Shown here in pieces: positions 12,398-21,775 of a stretch of 64,000 nt of DNA. A model generated the notes under the pieces. The model was not told the origin of the DNA. It saw only the letters and a list, made by a program, of their open reading frames with translations, and ran no database searches. Where the stretch lies: NCBI GenBank assembly GCA_947652605.1, contig OX393582.1, forward strand, positions 16,950,544 through 17,014,543. The letters are read 5' to 3'. The translations under genes and the position numbers were made by a program. The stretch comes from Elmis aenea. Its lineage: Eukaryota > Arthropoda > Insecta > Coleoptera > Elmidae. The first letter of the stretch is position 1; each line of letters opens with the position of its first letter.

Positions 12398-13745
12398 TCT
12401 GAATAATACTTGCTTAACTTTTAATTGAACATTTTTTTCGCAAATATTGTGCCAAGCATTTATGAATTAAATTGATGTAAAGACATTATTTGCACACCCG
12501 ATGTATAGCAAAACCAATCAATTTGCAAAAAAATTTGTTATAAACATTTACCTTCTTTTTAAAACAAAATTTTGTTTTAATTTTTAGTAACAATGTTATA
12601 CAAATATATTTATTTTCTAATTTTTAAATTTATTAACTTACTTATCCAAACTATGACAGCGAATTAAATAGTGTTTTAAAAAGTTTGTTATTCCTAAGAC
12701 AAATTATTTCGAAAAGCAATTTTATTTTATTCTTATCCTTCATTAAAAATATATTAAATAAATCTTGTTACAGTTTGTATGCTTATTGTGAAAAATTAAA
12801 TGAAAAACATAAATTTCTAGGTCACAATTATCTATTCTACCTCCGTGCGTATTAGCATTTAAGCTGGTAATTTTATTTCAGTACAAGCAAATTGCTATAG
12901 CTAGTTTGTGTAATCAGTTTAACCAATTATCATGCTAAGAAGAGTTGGTTCTGTAAATAAACAAAGTATTTTGTTTGTGTTCGAGTCCTCAACTCTTTTT
13001 AATACCCACTTAGACTGTGTAAACAAGTTATTTGTGCTTGCAGTTAATCTCGAGTCTTAGACAAACTGCATTTTAGTGTCATTCTCGTTCCAACCGTCCA
13101 ATGGCCCACTTTAGAGCGAAACGGTTGGTTTTGTTAGTAACTTCCCATGTTTATGATATGGATGGGCGGGTCGTGACGTACTGCGGGATAGTTTGTGAGG
13201 GTTTTTATATTCTTTTATTGCCGCTCGATGCAAGGGACTTGTAACATTGCGGAGAAATATAAGCGACGCAAATTATGGTGGATGCGCGGACATACATGTA
13301 ATATTTACAGGACGAACACAATATTTACAAGCACACACATTGTATTTACATGTTACTGCGACCTGTTTTTTATTCGCAAGACTATAAATACAGGATGTTA
13401 GAGGAAACAAGAAGCAATATTGATAAATATAGTAGACTTTCCTTCTCATCATGAAATACGACAGAAAAGTATTCAGTAATCTATCTATTCATGAAAACAA
13501 TGACATAGGGCTAAATAAAAACTTAATTTTACAGAGCAACTCTCTCTGATAGCTACACCTGTACCAGAGTTTTTCTGACAGTTTTATTCCAATAGAAAAA
13601 AAACTACTCCACAGCGACTTCAACTTCATCAGAGTCGAATCACTTTCAACTTTTTAAAAATTTGGAATTATCGAGTTTATAAGGATAATGCGTTGTCTTA
13701 AGAAAAGCGGAATCGTGAATAATTTGTAAAATTTTATTACCATTA
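12398..13745. other. Non-coding stretch, nothing recognised
   Basis: AT-rich sequence with a GC-richer patch near 13080-13290. No conserved motif, no RNA gene and no repeat boundary found. Confidence 0.55.
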
Positions 13746-13749
13746 TACA

Positions 13750-13868
13750 CTTTGCAACTAAGACAAATTAAGATAAACGAACTCATGTATGCTGACGACT
13801 TAGTACTATTTGCAAGTAGCAAAGAACAGTTTTACCATCAAAATATAACTGTAGAATTATTGTGCATA
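13750..13868 (+). pseudogene. LINE reverse-transcriptase fragment (YADD box)
   Basis: The frame reading QLRQIKINELMYADDLVLFA then SSKEQF contains the RT catalytic YADD box followed by the usual hydrophobic LVLFA strand. Only about 40 codons survive and both ends are lost. The right edge abuts a mariner fragment on the other strand. Confidence 0.8.
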
Positions 13869-14095
13869 TATTCAATCGATAACATTCCTTCCGCACCCTA
13901 GAAAACTGTAGGCATCAGGTTTACCGCAGACGAGTTAGGTTTGACGTTTTAGGAGCCCTAGAAATCTACTGCATGGACATTAGTTTTGCAGGAGAGGCCC
14001 CACTAAAACACCCAGGTTTCGTCACCAGTGAAAATTTAAAAAAGTTGTTTTGTAAGGCATCTAAATTTTCTTGATATAATTATTTTATGCAGAGT
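13862..14095 (-). pseudogene. mariner transposase fragment
   Basis: On the minus strand one frame reads IFTGDETWV (about 14035-14009), then a stop, then NVKPNSSAVNLMPTVF, a stop, and GAEGMLSIEY (ending near 13862). TGDETWV carries the first catalytic aspartate of mariner transposases, and the following block matches the sheet with the tVFWD-like motif. The remaining domains are missing and stops break the frame. Confidence 0.75.
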
Positions 14096-14372
14096 TTTAA
14101 CCCTGGTGTAAGCAGTTTCGCTATCCTTATATCATATCCTTATATCATATCCAAATCATCCTGTATTGTTGTTTGAGAAAAATTTACTTCCTTAGTTATA
14201 ATAGAGAGTTTCATTGCGCGATCAGTCGACACTATATTCTTAGCTTTCATGTCATTTCTGCTGTTCTTGCCTCTAGAGATCTTCCAGATCTTAGTTCAAC
14301 CCGAAGCGATTATCTGTCATATAATCTTTTTAGACGAATATTTTGCTAACAAACATTTTTGTGATTGTCACC

Positions 14373-14575
14373 TATACAGAGTGGACCAAATTCGAATGTT
14401 TTACGAGGTATCTCGGTTACCGTAATAGTTGGCAAAAATCTAATATGGGTCACTAGGGCTATTTTTTTGAGGAAAGAACGCCTATGTAATCAAATTTTTA
14501 ATATCGCTTTCCATTTTGGCACTAGATATGAAGTAAATTTATATTTTTTTAAATACAAACCCTAGTTGGTCTTGA
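14373..14575 (+). repeat. Degenerate half of a TACAGGGTG fold-back element
   Basis: TATACAGAGTGGACCAAATT begins here. The next ~45 bases resemble the left tip of the complete element at 14622 (TATACAGGGTGATTCAAATT), including a shared TATCTCGGTTAC/GATCTCGCTTAT block. No matching right arm is visible, so this is a half or a decayed copy. Confidence 0.5.
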
Positions 14576-14621
14576 CAATATAAAAAAAAATATTTTACAT
14601 TTTAAAAATATATAGTTTTAT

Positions 14622-15497
14622 ATACAGGGTGATTCAAATTCGAGGGTGCCCATGGGGATCTCGCTTATTACTGAAGATAGAGGGTAGGTTTAAATTTGGC
14701 AAAGTTGCTACATTCGATGCTTATTGATAATCCAAAGAGAAATTGGAAATATCTCAAACGGTATCCGAAAAAATTAGGAAAAACTGGAAAGTCCATTTTT
14801 GAAAATCGTTTATAACTCCTTTGGAGTTTGAAATATTTTAAATGTGTAAAAACGTTGCCCAAGTAACTTTTTAAGCCGAATCGGATGGTGGTCACAAATT
14901 TTTTCTAGGTCGATTCGTTTTTATTTTAGACAACCAACTTTTTTTTTTTTGTTATGGGCAGCATATCGCGTTTTTCTTCGTTATTAAAGTTCATTTTTAC
15001 GACTAACAGGCCTTCAAAACTTTTAGTTTGTTGATCGGTAAACTACAATGACCGGCCTACCTGATTTAAAATGGTTATTGTTTAAAACGTATTTTTTCAA
15101 ATATCACAATGAAAGAAAAAGTAAACATGCTATTTGATAACGTAAATAGCAAAAATTGCGCCCATAAGAAAAAACAAAGTTGGTTGTCATAAAACAAAAA
15201 CGAATCGATCTAGGAAAAATTTGTGACCACCATCCGATTCGGCTTAAAAAGTTGCTTGGGCAATGTCTTATCACATTTGAAATATTTCAAACTCCGAAGG
15301 AGTTATAAACGATTTACAAAAATCGTATTTTCCAGTTTTTCCTAATTTTCTAGGATACCGTTTGAGATATTTCCGATTTCTCTTCGGATTATTAATGAGC
15401 ACCAAATTTAGCAACTTTGCCAAATTTAAACCTATACTCTAGCTATTATAATAAGCGAGATCCCCATAGGCGCCCTCGAATTTGAATCACCCTGTAT
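14622..15497. mobile_element. Fold-back element 1 (876 bp, ~340-bp inverted arms)
   Basis: Left arm 14622-14957 and right arm 15162-15497 are reverse complements along almost their whole length with scattered mismatches. Landmarks include ATACAGGGTGATTCAAATTC at the tip, GGGATCTCGCTTA, TTTGAGATATTTCC, and GGATGGTGGTCACAAATTT in the inner arm. The ~200-bp centre is unique. No coding capacity. The tip TACAGGGTG is shared with elements at 24709, 40518, 42583, 43616 and 46621. Confidence 0.88.
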
Positions 15498-15769
15498 TTG
15501 TTGCAAAAAATAACAGAGATATGGCTTATTTTGTCAAAATTTTCCTATCAAAGTTTGTCATGATTTCGTAAACAAGCGATGTTTGTAATTCTGCTTTTAC
15601 GGACTAGCATTCACTTGCCCAATCGTTATACTTTCAGATGTATAACTACAAGTTTCTTACATTTTTAAACTTTTAAAATCTGATACTAGATAAAATAAAT
15701 AGAATTAACACTTCAAGGGAGAGCAGTAGATGTGTATGTATAGATAATCAAAATTAATTCAGGGACTAA

Positions 15770-16660
15770 TCAATAATTTTAAAGATTTTGGAAACAATGA
15801 TTTAGACCAAATTTTTATAAAAGTCATCGACTTTTACAATAAATTAAATATAGACCCAAATAATCTCAAAAAAAGAAAATCTAAACGAAAAAAAGGTCAG
15901 ATGAACATGCTGATGATGATGAATCACCTGGCTTAGATTTAGTGAAGGTATCATGTTACACTGTTGTAGATTCTATTTTAATGCAATTGGAAGACCGATT
16001 TCAGTGCATTAAAAATATTTCAGACGAATTTCATTTTTTGACCGGTGAAGGCTTTCTTCTTTCATTGTCTTGTGAAGAATTAGAAACCAAACCAGAAATA
16101 AATAAGGATCAATTTATTATTGAACTTGAATGTTTGAAACACCAAGTAAAGAATTTTTATTTATAAATGAAGATGCTAGCACCATTATCATCTAGATATT
16201 TTAAATGTATTAAGAAAATGGAATTTACAAGAAAGTTATACAAACATCGAATTAGCTCGCATATTCCTTACTATGCCAGCGATGGTAGCTACAGCAAAGA
16301 GAAGTTTTAGAAAAGTAAAACTTATAAAAAATTATTTGCGATCAACAAGTGATCAACAACGCACATCACAATTAAGTGTACTGTCTATAGAATGTCAGCT
16401 AGCAAGTAACATCAACTTTGATGATGTTATTTTGCCAATGCAAAGACCAGAAAAAATAAATTTTCAAATGTTCTTAAAAATTAGTTTTATTTTATTGTTA
16501 ACGCAGGCTCACCATGTACGCTGTCATGTTGAATATTTTATTTTATTTTTTTTTGTTTTATTATAAATTCTTTATCATTTTACTTCTTAAGTAAATTAAA
16601 AAGGGGCCCCATTTTAGGTATTTTCCGAGGGCGACGAAAACATTGCTACGGCTCTGAGCA
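15770..16660 (+). pseudogene. hAT transposase, C-terminal half (ZMYM1-like group)
   Basis: The right part (16240-16440) reads TNIELARIFLTMPAMVATAK then RSFRKVKLIKNYLRS and LSVLSIECQLA, the classic hAT dimerisation domain. Upstream, in another frame, 15942-16166 gives VVDSILMQLEDRFQCIK and HFLTGEGFLL, as in hAT proteins related to zinc-finger MYM-type proteins. A frameshift lies near 15895 and another between 16166 and 16240. Downstream GGGGCCCC (about 16603) and a terminus ending CTACGGCTCTG near 16655 fit a hAT 3' end. The left end is lost. Confidence 0.85.
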
Positions 16661-17435
16661 CATATTGTACGAGTAGTGCATCCCAGTCATAATAAACAAA
16701 TCTATTTAAATATTGTTTGTTGATAGACAAAACCCAAACACTCACGTACTACACCCCCCAAGATGACAACAATTTTTCAACATTAGTTTGTTTTTTTACT
16801 AAACTTGACATCCTCATAAATTGGCGTTTTTGAAGCGTTACAAATTTTAGTAAACGATGCGGCAGTGTTTGTTTCATGTTATTCAAATAAAAAATAAATG
16901 AAATAACATTGAAGCAAAATAAAAATAATTGATGCTACAATGTATTAACTGTTTTTTACCTATCACGGAATATGTGCTGTACAATTATTTTTTTTGTTTA
17001 TAAAGTGCAATATATTGGAACTTGTTGTTTTTAATTGCTGGCAGAGATAAAAACATAGCAGCGCAATATGATTAGGGCAGCAATACGTGGTTAGAAAATC
17101 TATTGGACTGCGAATGTGTTTTATACTTCCGGAGCTGTCGCCGACGATTCTCTCGCAGGCCTTGGGACGTACAGGGCGGGGTTTCTGGAGCGTGTTGAAT
17201 TATTGTAATCGAAGTATCTCCAGAACTAAAGGGCGTATTGAGAAACAAATTTAGAAAATGGAAGGATCTACTAATCGAGCGTAAACTTACCAAATTTTGT
17301 TTATCTTTATGAAAATGATCATCCCAATGAGGTACTTACAAAAATATTACATTGTAGATTCTACATCTCGAGAACAAATTTTACTGAAAAGGTCCATTTC
17401 ACATCTTGTCTTTAAACTTTAAAAACTGTTTATAG
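16661..17435. other. Non-coding stretch, nothing recognised
   Basis: No known motif in any frame. The 17072-17293 minus-strand open frame has no family resemblance. Confidence 0.5.
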
Positions 17436-17439
17436 AATA

Positions 17440-18070
17440 AAATAAACGAGCTCATCTTATAACAATTTACTTAAATGACTGGATTTAAATTTTCAGCAGC
17501 AAAAACAAAAACAAAAGTCAAACTAAAAAATATGCAAAAATTACATCTATACCTAGACAATACTCAGCTAACGTATCGTACGGAATTAAAAAATCCGAGG
17601 ACTTACATTTGATCAGAATCTTAACTTTAAATCACGTATTTATAACATCAAGAATAAAGCAGCAAAGCGACTTGATCTATTAAAAACATTATCACACTGT
17701 GAATGGGGATCTGACACAGTCTTCTAACAATATATCGAACACTGATCCGATCAGTAATAGACTGTGAATCGATCGATCATATACATATCGGCGAAACCTA
17801 CAAAATTAAAAAACCTAGATACTATACACAATGCAGGAATGAGACTCGCCGTAGGAGCATATCGCGCGACTCCTATAGACAGTATATGTATTATGCGAAG
17901 CAGCAGAACCACCGCTTACAATTAAACGAAAAATTCTGTCCATGAGATACTACACCAAAACATTCCACAACAAAAACCACCTCTCCTACCAAAACATCCA
18001 CAGCAATAGATAAATAACTATTACACAAAAAATAGATCACAGCCCCAGCCATTCCAAATCCGTATAAAAA
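17440..18070 (+). pseudogene. Jockey/I-type LINE, region after the RT core
   Basis: Scattered over several frames are conserved blocks in the correct order: KFSAAKTKTKVK, LHLYLDNTQLTYRTE, AAKRLDLLKTLSHCEWGSDT, YRTLIRSVIDCESI, KLKKLDTIHNAGMRLAVGAY (reconstructed across frames from about 17800-17860), and a tail of FHNKNHLSYQNIHS. This order fits the thumb and the region leading to RNase H in Jockey/I-type LINEs. Many frameshifts and stops mean an old copy. The 5' part is missing. Confidence 0.75.
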
Positions 18071-18184
18071 TAATATTACCAGTACATTACAACTCCAAAC
18101 AAATCCTTAAAAATGAAAATACTGTTACAACCCCGTGAACATACATACACATACATGTACATTGTACACATATTTATTACATAT

Positions 18185-18519
18185 GTGACACCCCGCTTGA
18201 GATCAAGGTCATACCTTTGGTCCTCCAACGCCAGCATTTGGGTTTCGTCAGTCAACAGACGATTTGTTGATAAAGTTGTACATCATAAGTAGAACAAACT
18301 ACTCGCACAAATATGTGTTTATAGGAAATAATGACAAAGGTGCAAATACAATAAAAAAAGGTATAGCAACAGGGAACCTAAAATCTGGGGACAGTCGCGC
18401 TGAGATAGTTAAGAATCGACCACCGAGAAATATACAGCCGGTCGAAAAATAAAGGAGTCTGTTGTTAAAATTGTTGTGTTTTATTTGTTTCTTACTGTGT
18501 ACTAATTGCTCTAGACCTG
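18185..18519 (+). other. Possible LTR fragment next to Gypsy integrase
   Basis: TGTGACACCCCGCTTGAG at 18185, an AAATAAAGGAG signal near 18448 and the abrupt change into integrase coding at 18520 suggest a partial LTR or other insertion cutting the Gypsy gene. No second LTR copy is in the window and the right edge lacks a clear CA, so this is a weak call. Confidence 0.3.
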
Positions 18520-18996
18520 ATGATGAGGTTAGATTTAATAAAACCAAGCAATCAGGAGATCGTCGAAGTTAAACAAGACAGAACAGTCAAGTATTTTAAC
18601 ATTGGGGAGAAGGTTATGGTAAGAGATTACCGAGTGATCAACAAAAGACAATGGACTCCCGCTTTAATAGTCAAGCGAAAAGGCAGGTACGTTTACATAT
18701 GCAAAACGACAACAGGTACGATCTGGAAACGACATGCAAACCAAATCATACCACGAGGAGCCTTTGAGAACGAAAAGGAAGAACCACCACATAAAGAACA
18801 ATTGCGACACACTGTCAGAACAAAGATAGGAAGACCAGTGGAGGAGGTGGATCAACAAGAACCAGTACAGCAAAACAGAGGATATACTGAACCATTAAGA
18901 GAATCCAGTCCAAACAATACAACAACAGCTGAACCCTCTAGACGTACTAGCTCCAGAAAAGCACTACCACCGAGTAGGTATGGGTTTGACGACTAA
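18520..18996 (+). pseudogene. Ty3/Gypsy integrase C-terminal tail
   Basis: An open frame of 158 codons gives RLDLIKPSNQEIVEVKQ, FNIGEKVMVRDYR, RQWTPALIVKRKGRYVY and WKRHANQIIPRG. These match the chromo-like C-terminal region that follows the integrase core in K02A2.6-type Gypsy pol proteins, and end in a proline/serine-rich tail and TAA at 18994. The ATG at 18520 is internal to the ancestral gene, so this is a truncated 3' piece, not a gene with its own start. The frame itself is undamaged, implying moderate age. Confidence 0.85.
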
Positions 18997-19077
18997 ATGG
19001 TTTGTAACATTTTATATTTGTGTTGTATGATTTGACGACTAAATGTTGTGTAACATTGTATATTTGTGTTGTATGAG
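18985..19077 (+). repeat. Tandem duplication of ~46 bp
   Basis: The segment TTTGACGACTAAATG...TTGTGTTGTATGA at 18985-19030 is repeated at 19031-19077 with few differences. It spans the stop codon of the Gypsy tail, so it arose in the 3' untranslated part of that element or after its decay. Confidence 0.75.
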
Positions 19078-19489
19078 TAAATCAATTTACATTGGGCTAA
19101 GATGTTAATTTAAATAGTCACTAGTCATATGTAATATTGTATCTATTTATGTTTTTTATGATGAGTGTCGACAGTAACGATAATATTGTGATATTAGGAT
19201 AGTTTATCAGTGTTATCAGTACTTTAAAATAACCAATTTGTGTTAACAAATGCTTCCTAAAGCGGGGTACACACGTACAAGTATATAGCACAAAATACTT
19301 GTGTGACGTCAATATTGTGCAATACATTGTGCTATTTTCAAAAATATTGCGCAATAATATTGAGATTAAACATTGACGAAATGTTTATCAATAACTGTGT
19401 TAATTGCGCAGTAACTTGAACATGAGTGTTTGCGTTCGGCCGTATTGTACAACATCTGCAGTTCATTTGTTCATTTGCACGGGGTGACT

Positions 19490-19900
19490 ATGGAAGTTCA
19501 AAAAGGAATAATATTAAAGTTCATCCAACAATACCGGAATTTGCCCGAGTTGTGGAATACCAACGATGGGTGGTACAGCAACCGAATCAAAAGAACAGCG
19601 GCTTATGAAAAGCTGCTGGAAGTTTACAAAGAATGTGGTGATAACAATGCCACAAGGGACATCGTCGTAAAAAGAATAAATTCTTTACGTACCAATTTTC
19701 GCATAGAATTTAAAAAAAAATGCCGATTCGAAAAGAAGTGGATCATCAGCCGATGATGTGCACATACCACATTTATGGTACTTTAAGGAATTATTGTTAC
19801 TCACTGATCATGAGACCCCAGACAGCAGTAGGTCCACTCTTGCAATTAGCGACGCAATTGATAGTAATACTGTGTACGTTGATAAGGAATGTGAATCAAG
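19490..19900 (+). pseudogene. MADF-domain (Myb/SANT-like) DNA-binding protein
   Basis: From ATG at 19490 the frame reads MEVQKGIILKFIQQYRNLPE, LWNTNDGWYSNRIKR, AAYEKLLEVYKEC and VVKRINSLRTNFRIEFKK, a clear MADF domain (aromatic/Trp-rich three-helix fold). An A-run near 19712 shifts the frame. The continuation is RRSG-like (SKRSGSSADDVHIPHLWYFK), the usual LWYF motif at the MADF end, then LLTDHETPDSS. The protein tail is not recognisable after about 19960. In Harbinger elements this partner binds the termini. One frameshift makes this copy non-functional unless the shift is a sequencing error. Confidence 0.8.
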
Positions 19901-20123
19901 TAATCAAGATAAAGCTGTGGATACAGTTATGACCACTAAGACCGACAGCAATGCAGCTTTAACAGTTGCATATCGGAATATATCTCCCTTTTTAAATACC
20001 ATTGTTTCATTCATAACTTATTTATTTTCTTCTTCTTCATCAGTAAGGCTTTTCCAAGCAAAATATATACTAAAGCTTTCTTTTTGTTCATCGTTTTCAC
20101 TAAGCAGCCACACTACACTTGTA

Positions 20124-21235
20124 GGGGAAAGGCCCATAATTTGGACCGCTTCTTAAATTGGACCATGGTATTATCTACACTTTTGTTAACAATTTGCACA
20201 CTGTTGGTGGGTAGTTGTGTCAAAATGTTTTAATTAGCATCGGTCCAAAATAAGATCTCTATTGCTTTTATTTAACCTCAAAAAGTCGTATGTTTTTTTT
20301 TTGTGGCGGTTGGTCTATAAATAAGTGAAGTTTATCTAAGCTATAAAATATTTTTGGTGAGTACATTTTAGTTGTTTTTCAGTGTACATTTTAAAGAAAT
20401 CGCAACTTACTATTTGCTAATAACGGTTTTAACGATATTTGCAATAATTATTGTTTTTATCACTTAAGTGTAAATGTTAGGCTGGTTCCCTCAATTGGAC
20501 CTCCAGAAAATTCCTTAATTGGACCGGTCCAAATTAAAGTAGGTACTACTTTTTTTTACAAAAACGAATTAGAAGAACAACAATGTAAAAAGGCACCAAC
20601 TTGAAATTTATTTGGCTCTTTAAAATCAAAGTAAAAAAAAGACCATCTTCTCAAAAAATTCTCAACAAGAAAAAGAAGGTAACGAAAAATTCTTCAAGTG
20701 AATCTGAATATGAAGATTGTTGTTGCATTGTATGTTTATCACCATTTTCACAATCACTTTCAGGAGAAGAGTGGATTCAATGCGTTTCTTGCAAAAACTG
20801 GGCCCATTTAAAGTGTGCTAATATGCGTCACAACAACTATGAATGTGTAAATTGCCAATCTGACAATGATTGATCGTTTTTTGTTATTTCAATATTTTTG
20901 TGTTGTAATAATAGTGAATATTTTTTGGAGTACAGTTCATTCTTTCTTTTTTATTAGTTTTTTTTTTCATTAAAAATAATGAAAAACAGACCTGGTCCAA
21001 TTTAGGAGATGGATGGTCCAAATTAAGATACCTGTTTCCTAAAGTGGACCAATAAGGCTATTTTTATAACATTTTTTTGCAACTATTTGGGAAAGATTCT
21101 AGTCTATTTGATAAGCTTAACTACTTATTAACAACTTAAATATGTTTATTAAGATTTTTTTTTGATTTTATTTTGACCAGAATATTACTTTGCAGCTATT
21201 TTTTCTCACGTGGTCCAATATAGGGTCCTTTCCCC
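20124..21235 (+). mobile_element. TA-flanked pogo/Tc1-like element, copy 1, nested in the MADF element
   Basis: Termini GGGGAAAGG (20124) and CCTTTCCCC (ending 21235) are inverted repeats, each flanked by TA (20122-20123 and 21236-21237). Several GGTCCAATTTA / TAAATTGGACC words recur near both ends. A second copy (60122-61234) is nearly the same over its full length. The only coding sequence is a PHD finger. TA duplication fits the Tc1/mariner/pogo superfamily. Confidence 0.85.
20601..20873 (+). CDS. PHD-finger protein (90 aa) of a non-autonomous pogo-like element
   Basis: Open frame with start ATG at 20601. Residues 1-38 are lysine- and serine-rich. A cysteine/histidine finger follows at about 40-86: C-I-V-C, C-V-S-C, H-L-K-C and C-V-N-C, in PHD order C4-H-C3, with W in EEWIQC and W in KNWAHLKC. 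Such fingers occur at the C-terminus of DDE_1 (pogo/tigger-like) transposases of insects; here no transposase precedes it. It may therefore be a retained last exon, or a small zinc-binding protein in its own right. The second copy in this window keeps all eight metal ligands but has a stop upstream and no start. Confidence 0.65.
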   Translation: MKFIWLFKIKVKKRPSSQKILNKKKKVTKNSSSESEYEDCCCIVCLSPFSQSLSGEEWIQCVSCKNWAHLKCANMRHNNYECVNCQSDND

Positions 21236-21356
21236 TACGATGTTAAAATTAAAACATTGAGCGTGTGTATGCACTTATAGCACAAACGGTATTGCGCCAT
21301 ATTTTGTACAATACATATTGCACAATATACTTGTACGTGTGTACCCCGCTCAACGC

Positions 21357-21640
21357 CTAAGTAGAAGTTACCATTGACTGTATGACCCTAGAAACAAATT
21401 TTGATCGCTTCACGCACTTTTTCGTTGTTAGTAATTCCCAGTTCCGGACGACCTGGACGATTGTCATCGTTAATATCTTCCCGAGCTCCCTCAAATCGTT
21501 TAAACCAATTATAAACTTGAGTACAAGATAGACAATGACCGCCATACACGTTTTGCATCAATTGTTTCGGTAAATGTTTTATAAAGTTTAAAATTAATAA
21601 AACTTAATGTTGGCTTTTTGTTCGAACGTCTGTTTCGACC
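21357..21640 (-). pseudogene. mariner transposase N-terminal fragment
   Basis: Minus-strand frames give NIKFYFNFKLYKTFTET, then CTQVYNWFKRFEGAREDI and DNRPGRPELGITNNEKVREA. This is the two-helix-turn-helix DNA-binding half of a mariner transposase, with the WFKRF and GRP linker motifs. One frameshift separates the blocks and nothing of the catalytic domain remains. The adjoining 21641-21775 sequence is probably its 5' flank. Confidence 0.8.
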
Positions 21641-21775
21641 GTTGTACAAAATATACTATCACTTTGGGCGCTATAACTCGGCTTCCAATGATCCAAATGG
21701 CATCAAATTTTGATAAAACATCAACGAAGGATGTATTTCTCGAAGACAAATCATTTGTATAGATGGCGCCACTAG

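Larger units (their letters stand above)
19261..21350 (+). mobile_element. Harbinger-like element with MADF gene (host of nested insertion)
   Basis: Left end AGCGGGGTACACACGTACAA (19261) and right end, read inward from 21350, AGCGGGGTACACACGTACAA are perfect inverted copies over 20 bases and diverge after that. Subterminal TTGTGCAATA-like words recur. Three-base flanks are TAA and CAA, near-duplicates as expected for a 3-bp Harbinger target. The interior carries a MADF-domain gene, the accessory DNA-binding protein type commonly carried by Harbinger elements, and no transposase. Removing the nested element at 20124-21235 leaves about 980 bp. Confidence 0.8.

Noticed and set aside
12980..13020. 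GTTCGAGTCCTC considered as a tRNA T-loop
   Set aside because: No acceptor, anticodon or D-arm pairing can be placed around it.
14668..14895. 75-codon minus-strand frame in fold-back element 1
   Set aside because: It lies in one inverted arm; the equivalent frame is not kept in the other arm and no motif is present.
19758..20156. 132-codon frame after the MADF domain
   Set aside because: Only its first third (LWYFKELLLL) continues the MADF protein. The later S/F/L-rich part runs over the nested-element boundary and is not credible coding sequence.
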